64,000 bases of DNA from Lachnospiraceae bacterium UBA7050 (GCA_002493905.1 DLAJ01000020.1:23696-87695); one strand, 5' to 3'. Shown: positions 33,898 to 41,641, numbered from the stretch's first letter. Program-made: numbers and translations. The notes: generated by a model not told the origin, from the letters alone.

Positions 33898-34572
33898 TTA
33901 CTTTGCTCCATACTGTTCATAATAAGCGTCTATTGCCTGCTTGATCGTATCGTCGATGTATATTTTCCCCTGATACGGCTGATTATACAAATGTTCGATC
34001 ACTTCCGTCATCGTCACGATCGCGTGCGCATCAAAGCCATAGGTTTCTTTGATTTCCTCTAAAGCGCTCCGCTCTCCTTTTCCTCTCTCCATGCGGTTTA
34101 AGGAAACCATCAGTCCGACAATTTCAACCTTTCCCTGTGCCTTTAAGATCGGTACGGTCTCTTCAATTGATTTCCCGGAAGTCGTGACATCCTCAATGAT
34201 CACGACCCTGTCTCCGTCTTTTAAGCTGCTTCCTAAAAGAATCCCTGCATCCCCATGGTCTTTTGCCTCTTTCCGGTTCGAACAGTAACGGATGTCCTTT
34301 CCGTATAGCTCGGAGAATGCGATCACAGTCGCAACACTTAAGGGAATCCCCTTATATGCAGGACCAAACAGCACGTCAAAGTCCTCGCCGTAATGCTCAT
34401 GGATCGCTTTCGCATAATACTGCCCGAGCCTTAATAACTGCGTACCCGTGACATAGGAACCCGCATTCATGAAGAACGGCGCTTTTCGTCCGCTTTTTAA
34501 TGTAAAATTTCCAAATTTCAGGACGTCGCTCTCAGCCATAAACTCGATGAATTCCTGTTTATATGCTTCCAT
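33898..34572 (-). CDS. pyrE: orotate phosphoribosyltransferase
   Basis: A 224-residue PyrE forming OMP from orotate and PRPP. It shows FGNFTLKSGRKAPFF, the flexible loop region CSNRKEAKDHGD and the PRPP motif RVVIIEDVTTSGKS. The pathway's next enzyme, PyrF, is encoded separately at 49486. GGGGGA precedes the ATG at 34572 and a good sigma-A promoter lies upstream. Confidence 0.96.
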   Translation of the reverse strand: MEAYKQEFIEFMAESDVLKFGNFTLKSGRKAPFFMNAGSYVTGTQLLRLGQYYAKAIHEHYGEDFDVLFGPAYKGIPLSVATVIAFSELYGKDIRYCSNRKEAKDHGDAGILLGSSLKDGDRVVIIEDVTTSGKSIEETVPILKAQGKVEIVGLMVSLNRMERGKGERSALEEIKETYGFDAHAIVTMTEVIEHLYNQPYQGKIYIDDTIKQAIDAYYEQYGAK

Positions 34573-34660
34573 GTACTTTTATTCCCCCTGTTTTCATCAT
34601 TTGGCATCGGAATATGTTTCCATACACATCCGCCACATCCCCGCTGCCCTGACCATGTTC

Positions 34661-34689
34661 AGTTTAGCATAAAATCATGTTGTTTACAA
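34661..34689 (-). promoter_or_regulatory. sigma-A promoter of pyrE
   Basis: Minus strand: TTGTAA, 17 bp, TAAACT, about 85 bases before the ATG. Confidence 0.65.
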
Positions 34690-34706
34690 TTCATTTTGGG
34701 AATTTC

Positions 34707-35435
34707 TCAGCCCTCTCTTTTGTCGCCTGCCCGGTTTAAGCACTGAGGACACTCATTTTTGATCAGTTCCACTGCCTCCTGATAATCCTTGCTTTTGGAA
34801 AAGAATAAGGACTCTTCAGCATTCCTGTTTTTCTTCGCCGAAACGGAACCCTCTTTATATTTAATTATCAGGGAAACGCCGATCGCCATGTTTTTCCCAT
34901 GAACTCTCCCGCCCGTATTATAGGATACCCATGTAGATTCATTCTGCCGGCTGAGACTCTCAATATCACCTGTTCTGATAAAACGGCAGGTTATGTTAAT
35001 CCTTTGAAAATACATCCAATAATCAGGACCCGCAATAAAACGGCACGGATAAACCTCACCCGCTTCACAAAAATCCACTTTGTGATAATTACCGTCTTCC
35101 ATCTGTTTGACAAAAAGCTGCCTGTCCTCTCCCGTCTGAAAAAAGTCCTGTATGGCCTTTTCATAGGCCTTGCGCACACCCTTTATATTAGAAACCTTTG
35201 TGGGCAGCCAACAGCAGAACCATGCCCCAAGTGCAAGGACGCAGCCGATCGGAAAATGAACCCGCATAACATGAGAAACATCATAACCTACAATAAATCC
35301 AAACGCAACCATGCCGATCAGGAATACCGCCATCCACACTGGTGCCCTGCTGATCTTTTTCTTTTTTAATGTTTTCAGCACCTCCGAAAACTCCTGCATT
35401 TCCTGATCCAGCCACATTTCCATTTCTGCATCCAT
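34707..35435 (-). CDS. two-helix membrane protein, function unknown
   Basis: A 242-residue protein: an acidic N-terminal helix (EMEMWLDQEMQEFSEVLKTL), two close membrane helices (about 32-52 and 60-78), then a cytoplasmic alpha/beta domain with YPCRFIAGPDYWMYFQRINITCRF, and a Cys pair near the C-terminus (CPQC). No family recognised. AGGGGG lies 8 bases before the ATG. Confidence 0.65.
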   Translation of the reverse strand: MDAEMEMWLDQEMQEFSEVLKTLKKKKISRAPVWMAVFLIGMVAFGFIVGYDVSHVMRVHFPIGCVLALGAWFCCWLPTKVSNIKGVRKAYEKAIQDFFQTGEDRQLFVKQMEDGNYHKVDFCEAGEVYPCRFIAGPDYWMYFQRINITCRFIRTGDIESLSRQNESTWVSYNTGGRVHGKNMAIGVSLIIKYKEGSVSAKKNRNAEESLFFSKSKDYQEAVELIKNECPQCLNRAGDKREG

Positions 35436-35479
35436 TTCATTATCCCCCTTATAACATCATCAATACACGTTCTTCCATA

Positions 35480-35508
35480 ATTATACAAAAAGCTTATTCT
35501 GTTTGCAA
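35480..35508 (-). promoter_or_regulatory. sigma-A promoter of the gene at 35435
   Basis: Minus strand: TTGCAA, 17 bp, TATAAT, about 45 bases before the ATG. Confidence 0.8.
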
Positions 35509-35555
35509 CAATGTTTCTGACCTGGTGCAGCCACGCCATGCGGAATCCCTATCAT

Positions 35556-35658
35556 AAAAAAGCGGGCGGTCACCCAGGAACCGCCCATTGAATGTATTAC
35601 TCCCCTATGAAAATGAAATCACTTCCCCCAGACTTTTCTGACTTTCAATCATATTATA
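35556..35658 (-). ncRNA. candidate small transcript (promoter to terminator, about 90 nt)
   Basis: On the minus strand a TATAAT at 35653-35658 (weak -35) is followed after about 70 bases by a strong terminator, GGGCGGT/ACCGCCC plus GCTTTTTT. The downstream gene has its own promoter beyond the terminator, so this is a separate short unit. It contains only very short frames. It may be a small RNA, or a relic of a larger gene. Confidence 0.4.
35564..35586 (-). terminator. intrinsic terminator in the 35436-35946 gap
   Basis: Minus strand: GGGCGGT, 9-base loop, ACCGCCC, then GCTTTTTT. It ends the candidate small transcript. Confidence 0.75.
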
Positions 35659-35756
35659 GAACATCCGATATCAGAAATCAGCAGTTACGCAGTTCCGGCC
35701 TTTTCAACGTTACTGTCAAAATTAATAACTTGCACCCCTTCCCTTAAAGTGTTAGG

Positions 35757-35905
35757 ATAAAAAAGGAGCTGACGCTCCTTTCAGAGTTTGCGTTCCGCAA
35801 ACTCTTTCGAAGAAATGCCTTCGGCATTTCTTCTGGAACGCTGCGCGTTCTTCTAGGCGAGGAATTTCCTATATATGAAAAAGAATGCTTCGCATTGTTT
35901 CGAAA
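35757..35905 (-). repeat. modular hairpin element, copy 3
   Basis: Minus strand order: ATGC-type hairpin with CTTTTTC, ATATAGGAAATTCCTCGCC, stem GAACGC/GCGTTC, stem GAAATGCC/GGCATTTC, CGAAAGAGTTTGCG/CGCAAACTC, then GGAGC/GCTCC with TTTTTT. The core is almost base-identical to copy 2 over about 80 bp. It lies between the genes at 35435 and 35947. Confidence 0.8.
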
Positions 35906-35946
35906 GATGGAAGCGTTTTCATCCCAGGAAAGAGGACAGTGATACC

Positions 35947-36339
35947 ATGAGCTATATAAAGCATAAAGCCGAAGAATCCCTTGAGGATTATCTTGAAACA
36001 ATACTCATCCTGAGCAGACGTCTTTCTGCCGTGCGTTCCATTGATGTGGCAACTGAGCTTGGTTATTCAAAACCCAGCGTGAGCGTTGCCGTGAAAAACT
36101 TAAAAGCCCGTGGATATATCACCGTTTCAGAGGATGGGTATCTGCATCTGACAGACGAAGGCAGAAAAATTGCGGAAAACGTCTATGAGCGCCACACCCT
36201 GCTGACGGACTGGCTTGTTCATTTGGGCGTTGACCCCCAGGTTGCATCAAGTGATGCCTGCAAAATGGAACATGATATCACCTCTGAAAGCTATGCGGCT
36301 ATGAAAAAATGTATTTTGTCCATTTTGGGGCGTAACTAA
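35947..36339 (+). CDS. DtxR/MntR family metal-dependent transcriptional regulator
   Basis: A 130-residue regulator with the DtxR winged helix: EESLEDYLETILILS, SIDVATELGYSKPSVSVAVKNL (helix-turn-helix) and GYLHLTDEGRKIAENVYERH. Metal-site residues typical of the family (E in AENVYERH, C and E in SDACKMEHDITSE) are present; there is no SH3-like third domain. AGAGGA lies 10 bases before ATG 35947. The convergent feo genes and the palindromes near 39826 make it the likely iron-responsive repressor of that operon. Confidence 0.88.
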   Translation: MSYIKHKAEESLEDYLETILILSRRLSAVRSIDVATELGYSKPSVSVAVKNLKARGYITVSEDGYLHLTDEGRKIAENVYERHTLLTDWLVHLGVDPQVASSDACKMEHDITSESYAAMKKCILSILGRN

Positions 36340-36349
36340 AGTATGTCTT

Positions 36350-36559
36350 TTACTTCTTCGAAGTTTTCGGTTTTGCCTGATGGCAGGCGCCGTTCATGGC
36401 ACATAAGCTGTCCGCAGGACAGCTTGAACACCCGCACCCACAACACGTTTTTCCCTTTCTCTTACTACGTACCATGCTGGCAATGGCAGCCGCCGCCGCA
36501 AGGATCAAAATGATACCGATGATAATTGTTGCCATATTTTCTACAATCCACGTAAACAA
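36350..36559 (-). CDS. FeoB-associated Cys-rich membrane protein
   Basis: A 69-residue protein with one membrane helix (about 9-28) and a Cys-rich tail (CCGCGCSSCPADSLC) that fits the FeoB-associated Cys-rich protein family (PF12669). It starts at a TTG with GGGAGG 7 bases upstream. It lies 126 bp downstream of feoB, after a hairpin, and probably supports ferrous iron transport. Confidence 0.85.
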   Translation of the reverse strand: MFTWIVENMATIIIGIILILAAAAAIASMVRSKRKGKTCCGCGCSSCPADSLCAMNGACHQAKPKTSKK

Positions 36560-36594
36560 AAAAACACCTCCCGCCGCTGTTTACCTATCATTAC

Positions 36595-36624
36595 AAGGCA
36601 GCCCAAATCATCCCGGACTGCCTT
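36595..36624 (-). other. hairpin between feoB and the Cys-rich gene
   Basis: AAGGCAG and CTGCCTT flank a 16-base loop that extends the stem (TCC/GGG). No U-tract follows on the minus strand, so read-through into the Cys-rich gene is likely. Confidence 0.45.
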
Positions 36625-36685
36625 GCCTCATCCTGTTATACCGATCGCACAGAACGTTTTACCAGCGCCCATGCAGAATTGAATC

Positions 36686-39091
36686 TTATCTTGCAGCTTT
36701 TACCCGAACCTTTGTGGTCAGCTTTGTTGCCTCTTTATAGGGCCTAAACAGCATATAAACCATACCGCCGAGAATCGCGGCAGCCGCAGCCAGACCGATG
36801 ATGTTTAAGTCTCCGGTGAATGCCGAACCGATCTGATTCACCATCAGCGCCACTGCATAGGCTAATCCACACTGGTAGCCGATCGCAAACCACGTCCATT
36901 TTGCACTGTTCATCTCCCGTTTGATCGCGCCGATCGCTGCAAAGCAAGGCGCACACAGAAGATTAAATACAAGGAAGGAATATCCCGCTACCCTACTGAA
37001 GTTTCCTGCAATCTCAGGCCATCCGCCGGAATAGAGAATGCCCATCGTTCCGACGATATTTTCCTTCGCCACCAGTCCGGTAATGGAAGCCACCGCAGCC
37101 TGCCAGTTCCCCCAGCCTAAGGGTGTAAAAATCCATGCGATCGCTCCGCCGACTGCCGCAAGAAGCGACTGATCCATCTCTTCTTCTCCCAGCATCCGGA
37201 ACCCTTCCGATGTAAAGCCAAAGTACGTTGTAAACCAGATCACAATCGTAGAAAGCAGGATGATCGTACCCGCCTTCTTAATGAAAGACCAGCCGCGCTC
37301 CCACATGGACCGCAGTACATTGCCAACGGTCGGCAGATGGTAAGATGGAAGCTCCATGACAAAAGGCGCCGGGTCGCCGGAAAACATTTTTGTCTTTTTT
37401 AACATAATACCCGAAATAATGATTGCCGCCATACCTACAAAGTATGCGCTTGTCGCAACCCATGCAGAGCCGCCGAAGATCGCGCCCGCAACCATGGAGA
37501 TAAAGGGTACTTTTGCACCGCATGGAATAAACGTCGTCGTCATGATCGTCATCCGGCGGTCGCGCTCATTTTCAATCGTCCTCGACGCCATGATCCCGGG
37601 TATGCCGCAGCCGGTACCGATCAGCATCGGGATGAAGGACTTGCCGGACAGCCCGAATTTTCTGAAAATACGATCCAGCACAAAAGCGATACGCGCCATA
37701 TAGCCGCACGCCTCAAGGAAAGCAAGAAGCAGGAACAATACCAGCATCTGCGGCACGAATCCTAAGACCGCGCCAACGCCTGCCACGATACCATCATTGA
37801 TCAGTCCTGCCAGCCAGTCTGCAGTACCCACAGCCTCAAGGCCGTTCCCCACAAGTACCGGGATGCCGGGCACCCATACCCCGTAATCTGCCGGATCAGG
37901 CTCCTCGCCATACTGTTCCATCACCGCAAGGGCGCTTTCATAATCCGCAAGAGATGCCGTTTCCACCGTTACCTCCAGTGTTTCCTCATCCGCCACTTCG
38001 TAAGGAAAATCCCCGGTGGGCGCTGCGCCGTTCTCTTCCACGTAAGCATCGTAACCGTCCACGATCAGCGCCGCATCGCCATACTCCCCGGCTGCCTCCT
38101 CATAAGCGGCGGAGCCGATGCCGAACAGATGCCACCCATCGCCAAACAGCCCGTCGTTTGCCCAGTCCGTGGCGGCGGTTCCTACCGACACCATGGAAAT
38201 ATAATACACCAAAAACATGATCACTGCAAAGATCGGCAGTCCCAAGAAACGGTTTGTAACAATCCTGTCAATTTTATCGGAGGTGGTCATTTTCCCTGCA
38301 GATTTTTTCTTTAAGCATCCCTTGATGATATTTCCTATGTAAATATACCGCTCATTGGTAATAATGGATTCCGCGTCATCATCCATCTCTTCCTCTGCAG
38401 CCTTGATATCCGTCTCAATATGGGAAAGAACCGCCTCGCCCAGATGTAACTGTTCCAAAACTTTCTCGTCCCGCTCAAACAGCTTGATGGCATAAAAGCG
38501 CTGCTGTTCCTCCGGCAGTCCGTGTACCGCTGCCTCTTCAATATGGGCAAGGGCATGTTCCACAGTTCCGGAGAAAGTGTGCATAGGAACGGTCTTTCCG
38601 TTCTCAGCCGCATGGATCGCTGCCTCTGCCGCCTCCATGATCCCGTTTCCTTTGAGAGCAGAGATTTCTACCACCCTGCAGCCCAGCTCTCTCGAAAGTT
38701 CTGCCGTGTTGATCTTATCGCCGTTTTTCTCCACTACATCCATCATGTTAATAGCGGCAACTACCGGAATACCAAGCTCGGTGAGCTGAGTGGTCAGATA
38801 CAGATTTCTCTCTAAGTTTGTGCCGTCTATGATGTTTAAGATCGCATCAGGCCGCTCGCTGATGAGATAGTTCCTTGCCACCACTTCTTCCAAGGTATAG
38901 GGAGACAGTGAGTAAATACCCGGAAGATCGGTAATCGTCACTCCATCATGTTTTTTTAATTTTCCTTCTTTTTTTTCTACCGTAACACCCGGCCAGTTGC
39001 CGACGAACTGGTTAGAGCCGGTCAGAGCGTTGAACAGCGTCGTCTTTCCGCAGTTCGGGTTGCCCGCAAGGGCTATTCGCATACTCATCAT
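36686..39091 (-). CDS. feoB: ferrous iron transporter FeoB
   Basis: An 801-residue Fe2+ transporter. The N-terminal G domain has GNPNCGKTTLFN, DLPGIYSLSPY and NIIDGTNLERN; the GDI-like helical region follows to about 270. The membrane domain has the two Gate motifs (including GTGCGIPGIMASRTI). Between the first two membrane helices lies a roughly 90-residue acidic insert (DALIVDGYDAYVEEN region) that standard FeoB lacks. GGAGGAG lies before the ATG at 39091. It is downstream of two feoA genes, under the operator near 39826. Confidence 0.96.
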   Translation of the reverse strand: MMSMRIALAGNPNCGKTTLFNALTGSNQFVGNWPGVTVEKKEGKLKKHDGVTITDLPGIYSLSPYTLEEVVARNYLISERPDAILNIIDGTNLERNLYLTTQLTELGIPVVAAINMMDVVEKNGDKINTAELSRELGCRVVEISALKGNGIMEAAEAAIHAAENGKTVPMHTFSGTVEHALAHIEEAAVHGLPEEQQRFYAIKLFERDEKVLEQLHLGEAVLSHIETDIKAAEEEMDDDAESIITNERYIYIGNIIKGCLKKKSAGKMTTSDKIDRIVTNRFLGLPIFAVIMFLVYYISMVSVGTAATDWANDGLFGDGWHLFGIGSAAYEEAAGEYGDAALIVDGYDAYVEENGAAPTGDFPYEVADEETLEVTVETASLADYESALAVMEQYGEEPDPADYGVWVPGIPVLVGNGLEAVGTADWLAGLINDGIVAGVGAVLGFVPQMLVLFLLLAFLEACGYMARIAFVLDRIFRKFGLSGKSFIPMLIGTGCGIPGIMASRTIENERDRRMTIMTTTFIPCGAKVPFISMVAGAIFGGSAWVATSAYFVGMAAIIISGIMLKKTKMFSGDPAPFVMELPSYHLPTVGNVLRSMWERGWSFIKKAGTIILLSTIVIWFTTYFGFTSEGFRMLGEEEMDQSLLAAVGGAIAWIFTPLGWGNWQAAVASITGLVAKENIVGTMGILYSGGWPEIAGNFSRVAGYSFLVFNLLCAPCFAAIGAIKREMNSAKWTWFAIGYQCGLAYAVALMVNQIGSAFTGDLNIIGLAAAAAILGGMVYMLFRPYKEATKLTTKVRVKAAR

Positions 39092-39204
39092 TTTTTCTCT
39101 CCTCCTTCTATTAGTTATCCCTAACCATAAACAAAAAAATTTAGGGGTTATCCCCAGTTATACCAGCACCTCAGAAGTATGCTGCTTTTCAAGCATTCTT
39201 CCAC

Positions 39205-39262
39205 GCGTAACATAGAATTTCTAAACGGGCATGCTTTGACCACTTAGAAATTCTTTACGCGT
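39205..39262 (-). other. long hairpin between feoA and feoB
   Basis: Minus strand: CGCGTAA-AGAATTTCTAA, about 19-base loop, TTAGAAATTCT-atg-TTACGCG. The 5' arm includes the stop codon of the upstream feoA. There is no U-tract, so this may set relative expression of FeoA and FeoB or be a processing site. Confidence 0.6.
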
Positions 39263-39482
39263 TTTCCACTTCTATCATTTCCGCATCCGCTTTTCTAATA
39301 GAAAGCTCGTAGCCGCGGACGGTCACTTCGATTGGATCGCCAAGGGGCGCTACCTTACGTATCTCTACCTCAATCCCCTTTGTCAGTCCCATGTCCATGA
39401 TCCGGCGTTTGACCGCTCCCTCGCCATGAAGTTTCACAACCCGGACTGTTTCGCCGACTTTCGACTCTTTCAGTGTTTTCAT
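39255..39482 (-). CDS. feoA: FeoA family protein
   Basis: A 75-residue SH3-like FeoA protein (KVGETVRVVKLHGEGAVKRRIMDMGLTKGIEVEI) that regulates or stabilises FeoB in the cytoplasm. The second ATG (39482) has better spacing from AGGAGG than the one at 39488. Second of two feoA genes in the operon. Confidence 0.92.
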   Translation of the reverse strand: MKTLKESKVGETVRVVKLHGEGAVKRRIMDMGLTKGIEVEIRKVAPLGDPIEVTVRGYELSIRKADAEMIEVENA

Positions 39483-39542
39483 TTCCATCTCTCCTCCTGC
39501 TTCATAACATGATTAGATCCGTTCTTTGCGTTACGCAAAAAA

Positions 39543-39755
39543 TCAGATCATGATCTTTAGCGCCATCTCCCTGCTGACTGCAATGCGGGAATCCTTCACA
39601 TTCACGATCACGCTGCCAGCGATAGCACTGACCACCGTAACCGCCCCTCCCACAACAAATCCAAGGTTTTCCAAATGCGCTTTCATTTCCTGTTTTCCCC
39701 CGATCCTCCTGATGATATTTTCTTCTCCGATTTCTGCCATTGTAAGCGGCATCAT
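39543..39755 (-). CDS. feoA: FeoA family protein (first copy)
   Basis: A 70-residue SH3-like FeoA (RIGGKQEMKAHLENLGFVVGGAVTVV, ending VSREMALKIMI). It differs clearly from the second copy, so the two may have different partners. AAGG lies before the ATG at 39755. First gene of the feo operon. Confidence 0.92.
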   Translation of the reverse strand: MMPLTMAEIGEENIIRRIGGKQEMKAHLENLGFVVGGAVTVVSAIAGSVIVNVKDSRIAVSREMALKIMI

Positions 39756-39782
39756 TTTTTCACCTTCTTTGAAAGATACGTT

Positions 39783-39800
39783 GATTAGTTTTTGCTAACC
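39783..39800. promoter_or_regulatory. imperfect DtxR-like box
   Basis: GATTAGTTTTTGCTAACC: TTAG/CTAA half-sites with the same core as the main operator, between the feo promoter and feoA. Confidence 0.45.
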
Positions 39801-39811
39801 AATCATGCAAA

Positions 39812-39841
39812 ATATATGGTTAGTGCTCACTAACCATATAT
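39812..39841. promoter_or_regulatory. palindromic operator of the feo operon (DtxR-type)
   Basis: A perfect 14-bp inverted repeat, ATATATGGTTAGTG/CACTAACCATATAT, with a 2-bp centre. It touches the -10 box and covers the start point of the feo promoter. The GGTTAG..CTAACC core resembles known DtxR/IdeR boxes (TTAGGTTAGCCTAACCTAA), which fits repression by iron. Confidence 0.8.
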
Positions 39842-39842
39842 C

Positions 39843-39871
39843 ATAGTATGACATCCCGATTGATCTGTCAA
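39843..39871 (-). promoter_or_regulatory. sigma-A promoter of the feoA-feoA-feoB operon
   Basis: Minus strand: TTGACA, 17 bp, TACTAT, immediately followed by the palindromic operator. Confidence 0.85.
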
Positions 39872-39914
39872 TGCTTTTTTAAGTGTTCCTGCCGTTTTGT
39901 TAAATCTGTCAAAT

Positions 39915-39930
39915 GTTAGCAAATGCTAAC
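39915..39930. promoter_or_regulatory. second DtxR-like palindrome
   Basis: GTTAGC-AAAT-GCTAAC, upstream of the feo -35 box and overlapping the stop codon of the kinase gene at 39926. It may aid cooperative binding. Confidence 0.5.
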
Positions 39931-40846
39931 TTTCGGTTTTGTGCAATTTGCACCCAAACTTTTCAGCAGAAATACGCACCGTTTTCAGCTCGGCATACAG
40001 CTTAGCGCCATCAGGATAACGCTCTTCTGCTTTGATTGCGGTCATTTTGTTAAGGATCGCGGCCACCCGCCGGTCCATGCATGAAAGCCCCGTCTGAAAC
40101 GCTCTGTCGTCCTCCATCCGCGTCATGGGGTCGCTCGGTGTCTCAAGCGTCAGCGCGTAATACAGAACCGCGCCAAGAGAATAAATATCCGTCCACGGTC
40201 CCTGTCTGCCATAATGCTGATACTGTTCAATCGGTGCGTATCCGGGTTTCAGCACAACGGTCAGGCTGTTTTCGCCGTCGATCACAAACGGACGGGCGTT
40301 TCCAAAATCGACGATCCGTACCCCTCCGTCGGATGTTATCATCACGTTGTCGGGTGACAGGTCGCGATGAATGATCCCTCTTTCATGTATATACGTAAAC
40401 GCAGCGGAAATTTCAAGGGCGGCAAAAATTGCCTGACTCTCGTTTATTTTTCCGTATCTTCCTGCATATTCGGATATCGTTAAGCCTTCGACATACTCCA
40501 TGGCATAATACACCGTGCCGTTTTCGGCAAAAACGCTGTACATCCTGATCACGTCCGTACATACATCAAGGTTTGATAAAATCTGTGCTTCGTTGAAAAA
40601 ACGTTCCCTGCTGTTTTCGAACTCTCTGCTGTAACGGGAAGAAATCGGCTCTATGGTGATCCGGTCGGGAATACGCACAGCCAGGCCCACAGGAAAATAT
40701 TCCTTGATCGCGACTTTGCGCATGCACTCCGTATCAAAAGCGAGATAGGTTATCCCGAAACCGCCGCTGCCTATGACCTTGCCGATCACATATCGTTCGT
40801 TAAGCACTGTTCCCGCAGGAAGCGCTTCAAGCTGATGATCCTGCAT
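39926..40846 (-). CDS. Hanks-type Ser/Thr protein kinase (soluble)
   Basis: A 306-residue kinase starting at ATG 40846 (GGGGA 5 bases upstream). All key residues are present: Gly loop GSGGFG (26-31), Lys48 in VAIKEYFP, Glu86, catalytic HRDLSPDN from 160, DFG from 180, and PIEQY in the activation segment as in other Clostridia kinases of this type. It has no zinc ribbon, membrane helix or sensor domain, unlike the two kinases upstream. It has its own promoter after the terminator of the phospho-signalling operon. Confidence 0.93.
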   Translation of the reverse strand: MQDHQLEALPAGTVLNERYVIGKVIGSGGFGITYLAFDTECMRKVAIKEYFPVGLAVRIPDRITIEPISSRYSREFENSRERFFNEAQILSNLDVCTDVIRMYSVFAENGTVYYAMEYVEGLTISEYAGRYGKINESQAIFAALEISAAFTYIHERGIIHRDLSPDNVMITSDGGVRIVDFGNARPFVIDGENSLTVVLKPGYAPIEQYQHYGRQGPWTDIYSLGAVLYYALTLETPSDPMTRMEDDRAFQTGLSCMDRRVAAILNKMTAIKAEERYPDGAKLYAELKTVRISAEKFGCKLHKTES

Positions 40847-40865
40847 ACTAATCCCCATGCATATC

Positions 40866-40923
40866 GCAAGCAAAGCTTGCGATACTGCTTAAATAGATAA
40901 ATGAAAAATCTTTGATTTTTCAA
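40866..40923 (-). repeat. two hairpins in the kinase leader (possible relic of the hairpin element)
   Basis: TATCGCAAGC/GCTTGCGATA with an AAA loop and TGAAAAATC/GATTTTTCA lie in tandem in the 5' leader of the kinase gene at 40846. Confidence 0.5.
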
Positions 40924-40995
40924 TCTCTTCTCCAGACATGTTAAAAACTGATTACGATAGGCCGGCCGCAGAGCGCGGCGGCATTCGCTATATCC

Positions 40996-41024
40996 ATTAT
41001 AATGCAGCGCAAAAAAAAGCACAA
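40996..41024 (-). promoter_or_regulatory. promoter of the kinase gene at 40846
   Basis: Minus strand: TTGTGC, 17 bp, TATAAT. Its -35 overlaps one arm of the terminator at 41012-41060. Confidence 0.65.
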
Positions 41025-41060
41025 TATACGCAGACAGCATGCCTATATTGTGCTTTTTTT
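41012..41060. terminator. bidirectional terminator ending the phospho-signalling operon
   Basis: AAAAAAAGCACAATATA pairs perfectly with TATATTGTGCTTTTTTT over a 15-base loop. It lies about 170 bp after the HTH-like gene at 41232. Confidence 0.9.
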
Positions 41061-41131
41061 ACTGATCAGATTCGGTGCCGAAAGCCCGAATCCCTATAAA
41101 AAAATTTCTTCAAAAGAGTTTCATTAATACC

Positions 41132-41231
41132 AAAAGACCGCTCCGCGGTCTTTTTTAACGTATAGGAATTTCCTCAACCCGGAAGAACGCGAAGCGTTCT
41201 TCGAAAGAGTTTGCGGAACGCAAACTCTTTT
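41132..41231 (+). repeat. modular hairpin element, copy 4
   Basis: AAAGACCGC/GCGGTCTTTTTT, AACGTATAGGAATTTCCTC, CCCGGAAGAACGC/GCGTTCTTC, GAAAGAGTTTGCG/CGCAAACTC, TTTTTT. As in copy 2, the final T-run forms the TAA stop of a minus-strand gene (41232). Confidence 0.8.
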
Positions 41232-41624
41232 TTATTCCCGCCAGATAAACTCGCATGCCTCTCCGTACTCAAGCGCGTGCTCTATCGCATAGATCACTTT
41301 TGCGTCGGTCATATCCCTCGCATACAGGATGTCCTTTTTCGCAATTTTTAGAAGGCGCTGTACCTCATCAAAGGCCAGTCTCATAAAAAGACCGATCTTG
41401 ATCAGCTGGTCGCGCGTGGGTACGCGTTTTCCGTTCAAAAGCTGGTAACCATAGCTTCGGTCGACATTTAATGCGCGGATCAAGTCCGTATGCTTCACAT
41501 TTTTCTCAATCATATGCTTGTTGATCAGAATATGGATATCCGGCGCTTTGTTTTCCATAACGGCGCTTTCGTCGAACTCGTCATCACTTCGCAGCTTATT
41601 TTCCAGATCAAGTGTTTTTATCAT
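41232..41624 (-). CDS. small HTH-like protein of the kinase operon
   Basis: A 130-residue protein from ATG 41624 (GAGGT 4-5 bases upstream). Residues about 30-95 look like an XRE-type helix-turn-helix: HMIEKNVKHTDLIRALNVDRSYGYQLLNGKRVPTRDQLIKIGLF. The C-terminal part (LLKIAKKDILYARDMTDAKVIYAIEH) is helical. It lies 17 bp downstream of the membrane kinase gene, last in the operon. It may bind DNA and be the output or a kinase substrate, but this is inference. Confidence 0.75.
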   Translation of the reverse strand: MIKTLDLENKLRSDDEFDESAVMENKAPDIHILINKHMIEKNVKHTDLIRALNVDRSYGYQLLNGKRVPTRDQLIKIGLFMRLAFDEVQRLLKIAKKDILYARDMTDAKVIYAIEHALEYGEACEFIWRE

Positions 41625-41641
41625 GAGCACCTCTTTCCCGT

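Noticed and set aside
35595..35650. yybP-ykoY (manganese) riboswitch suggested by GGGGAGTA on the minus strand
   Set aside because: Only one short word fits; the second conserved half and the closing helix are absent, and the downstream gene has its own promoter after the terminator.
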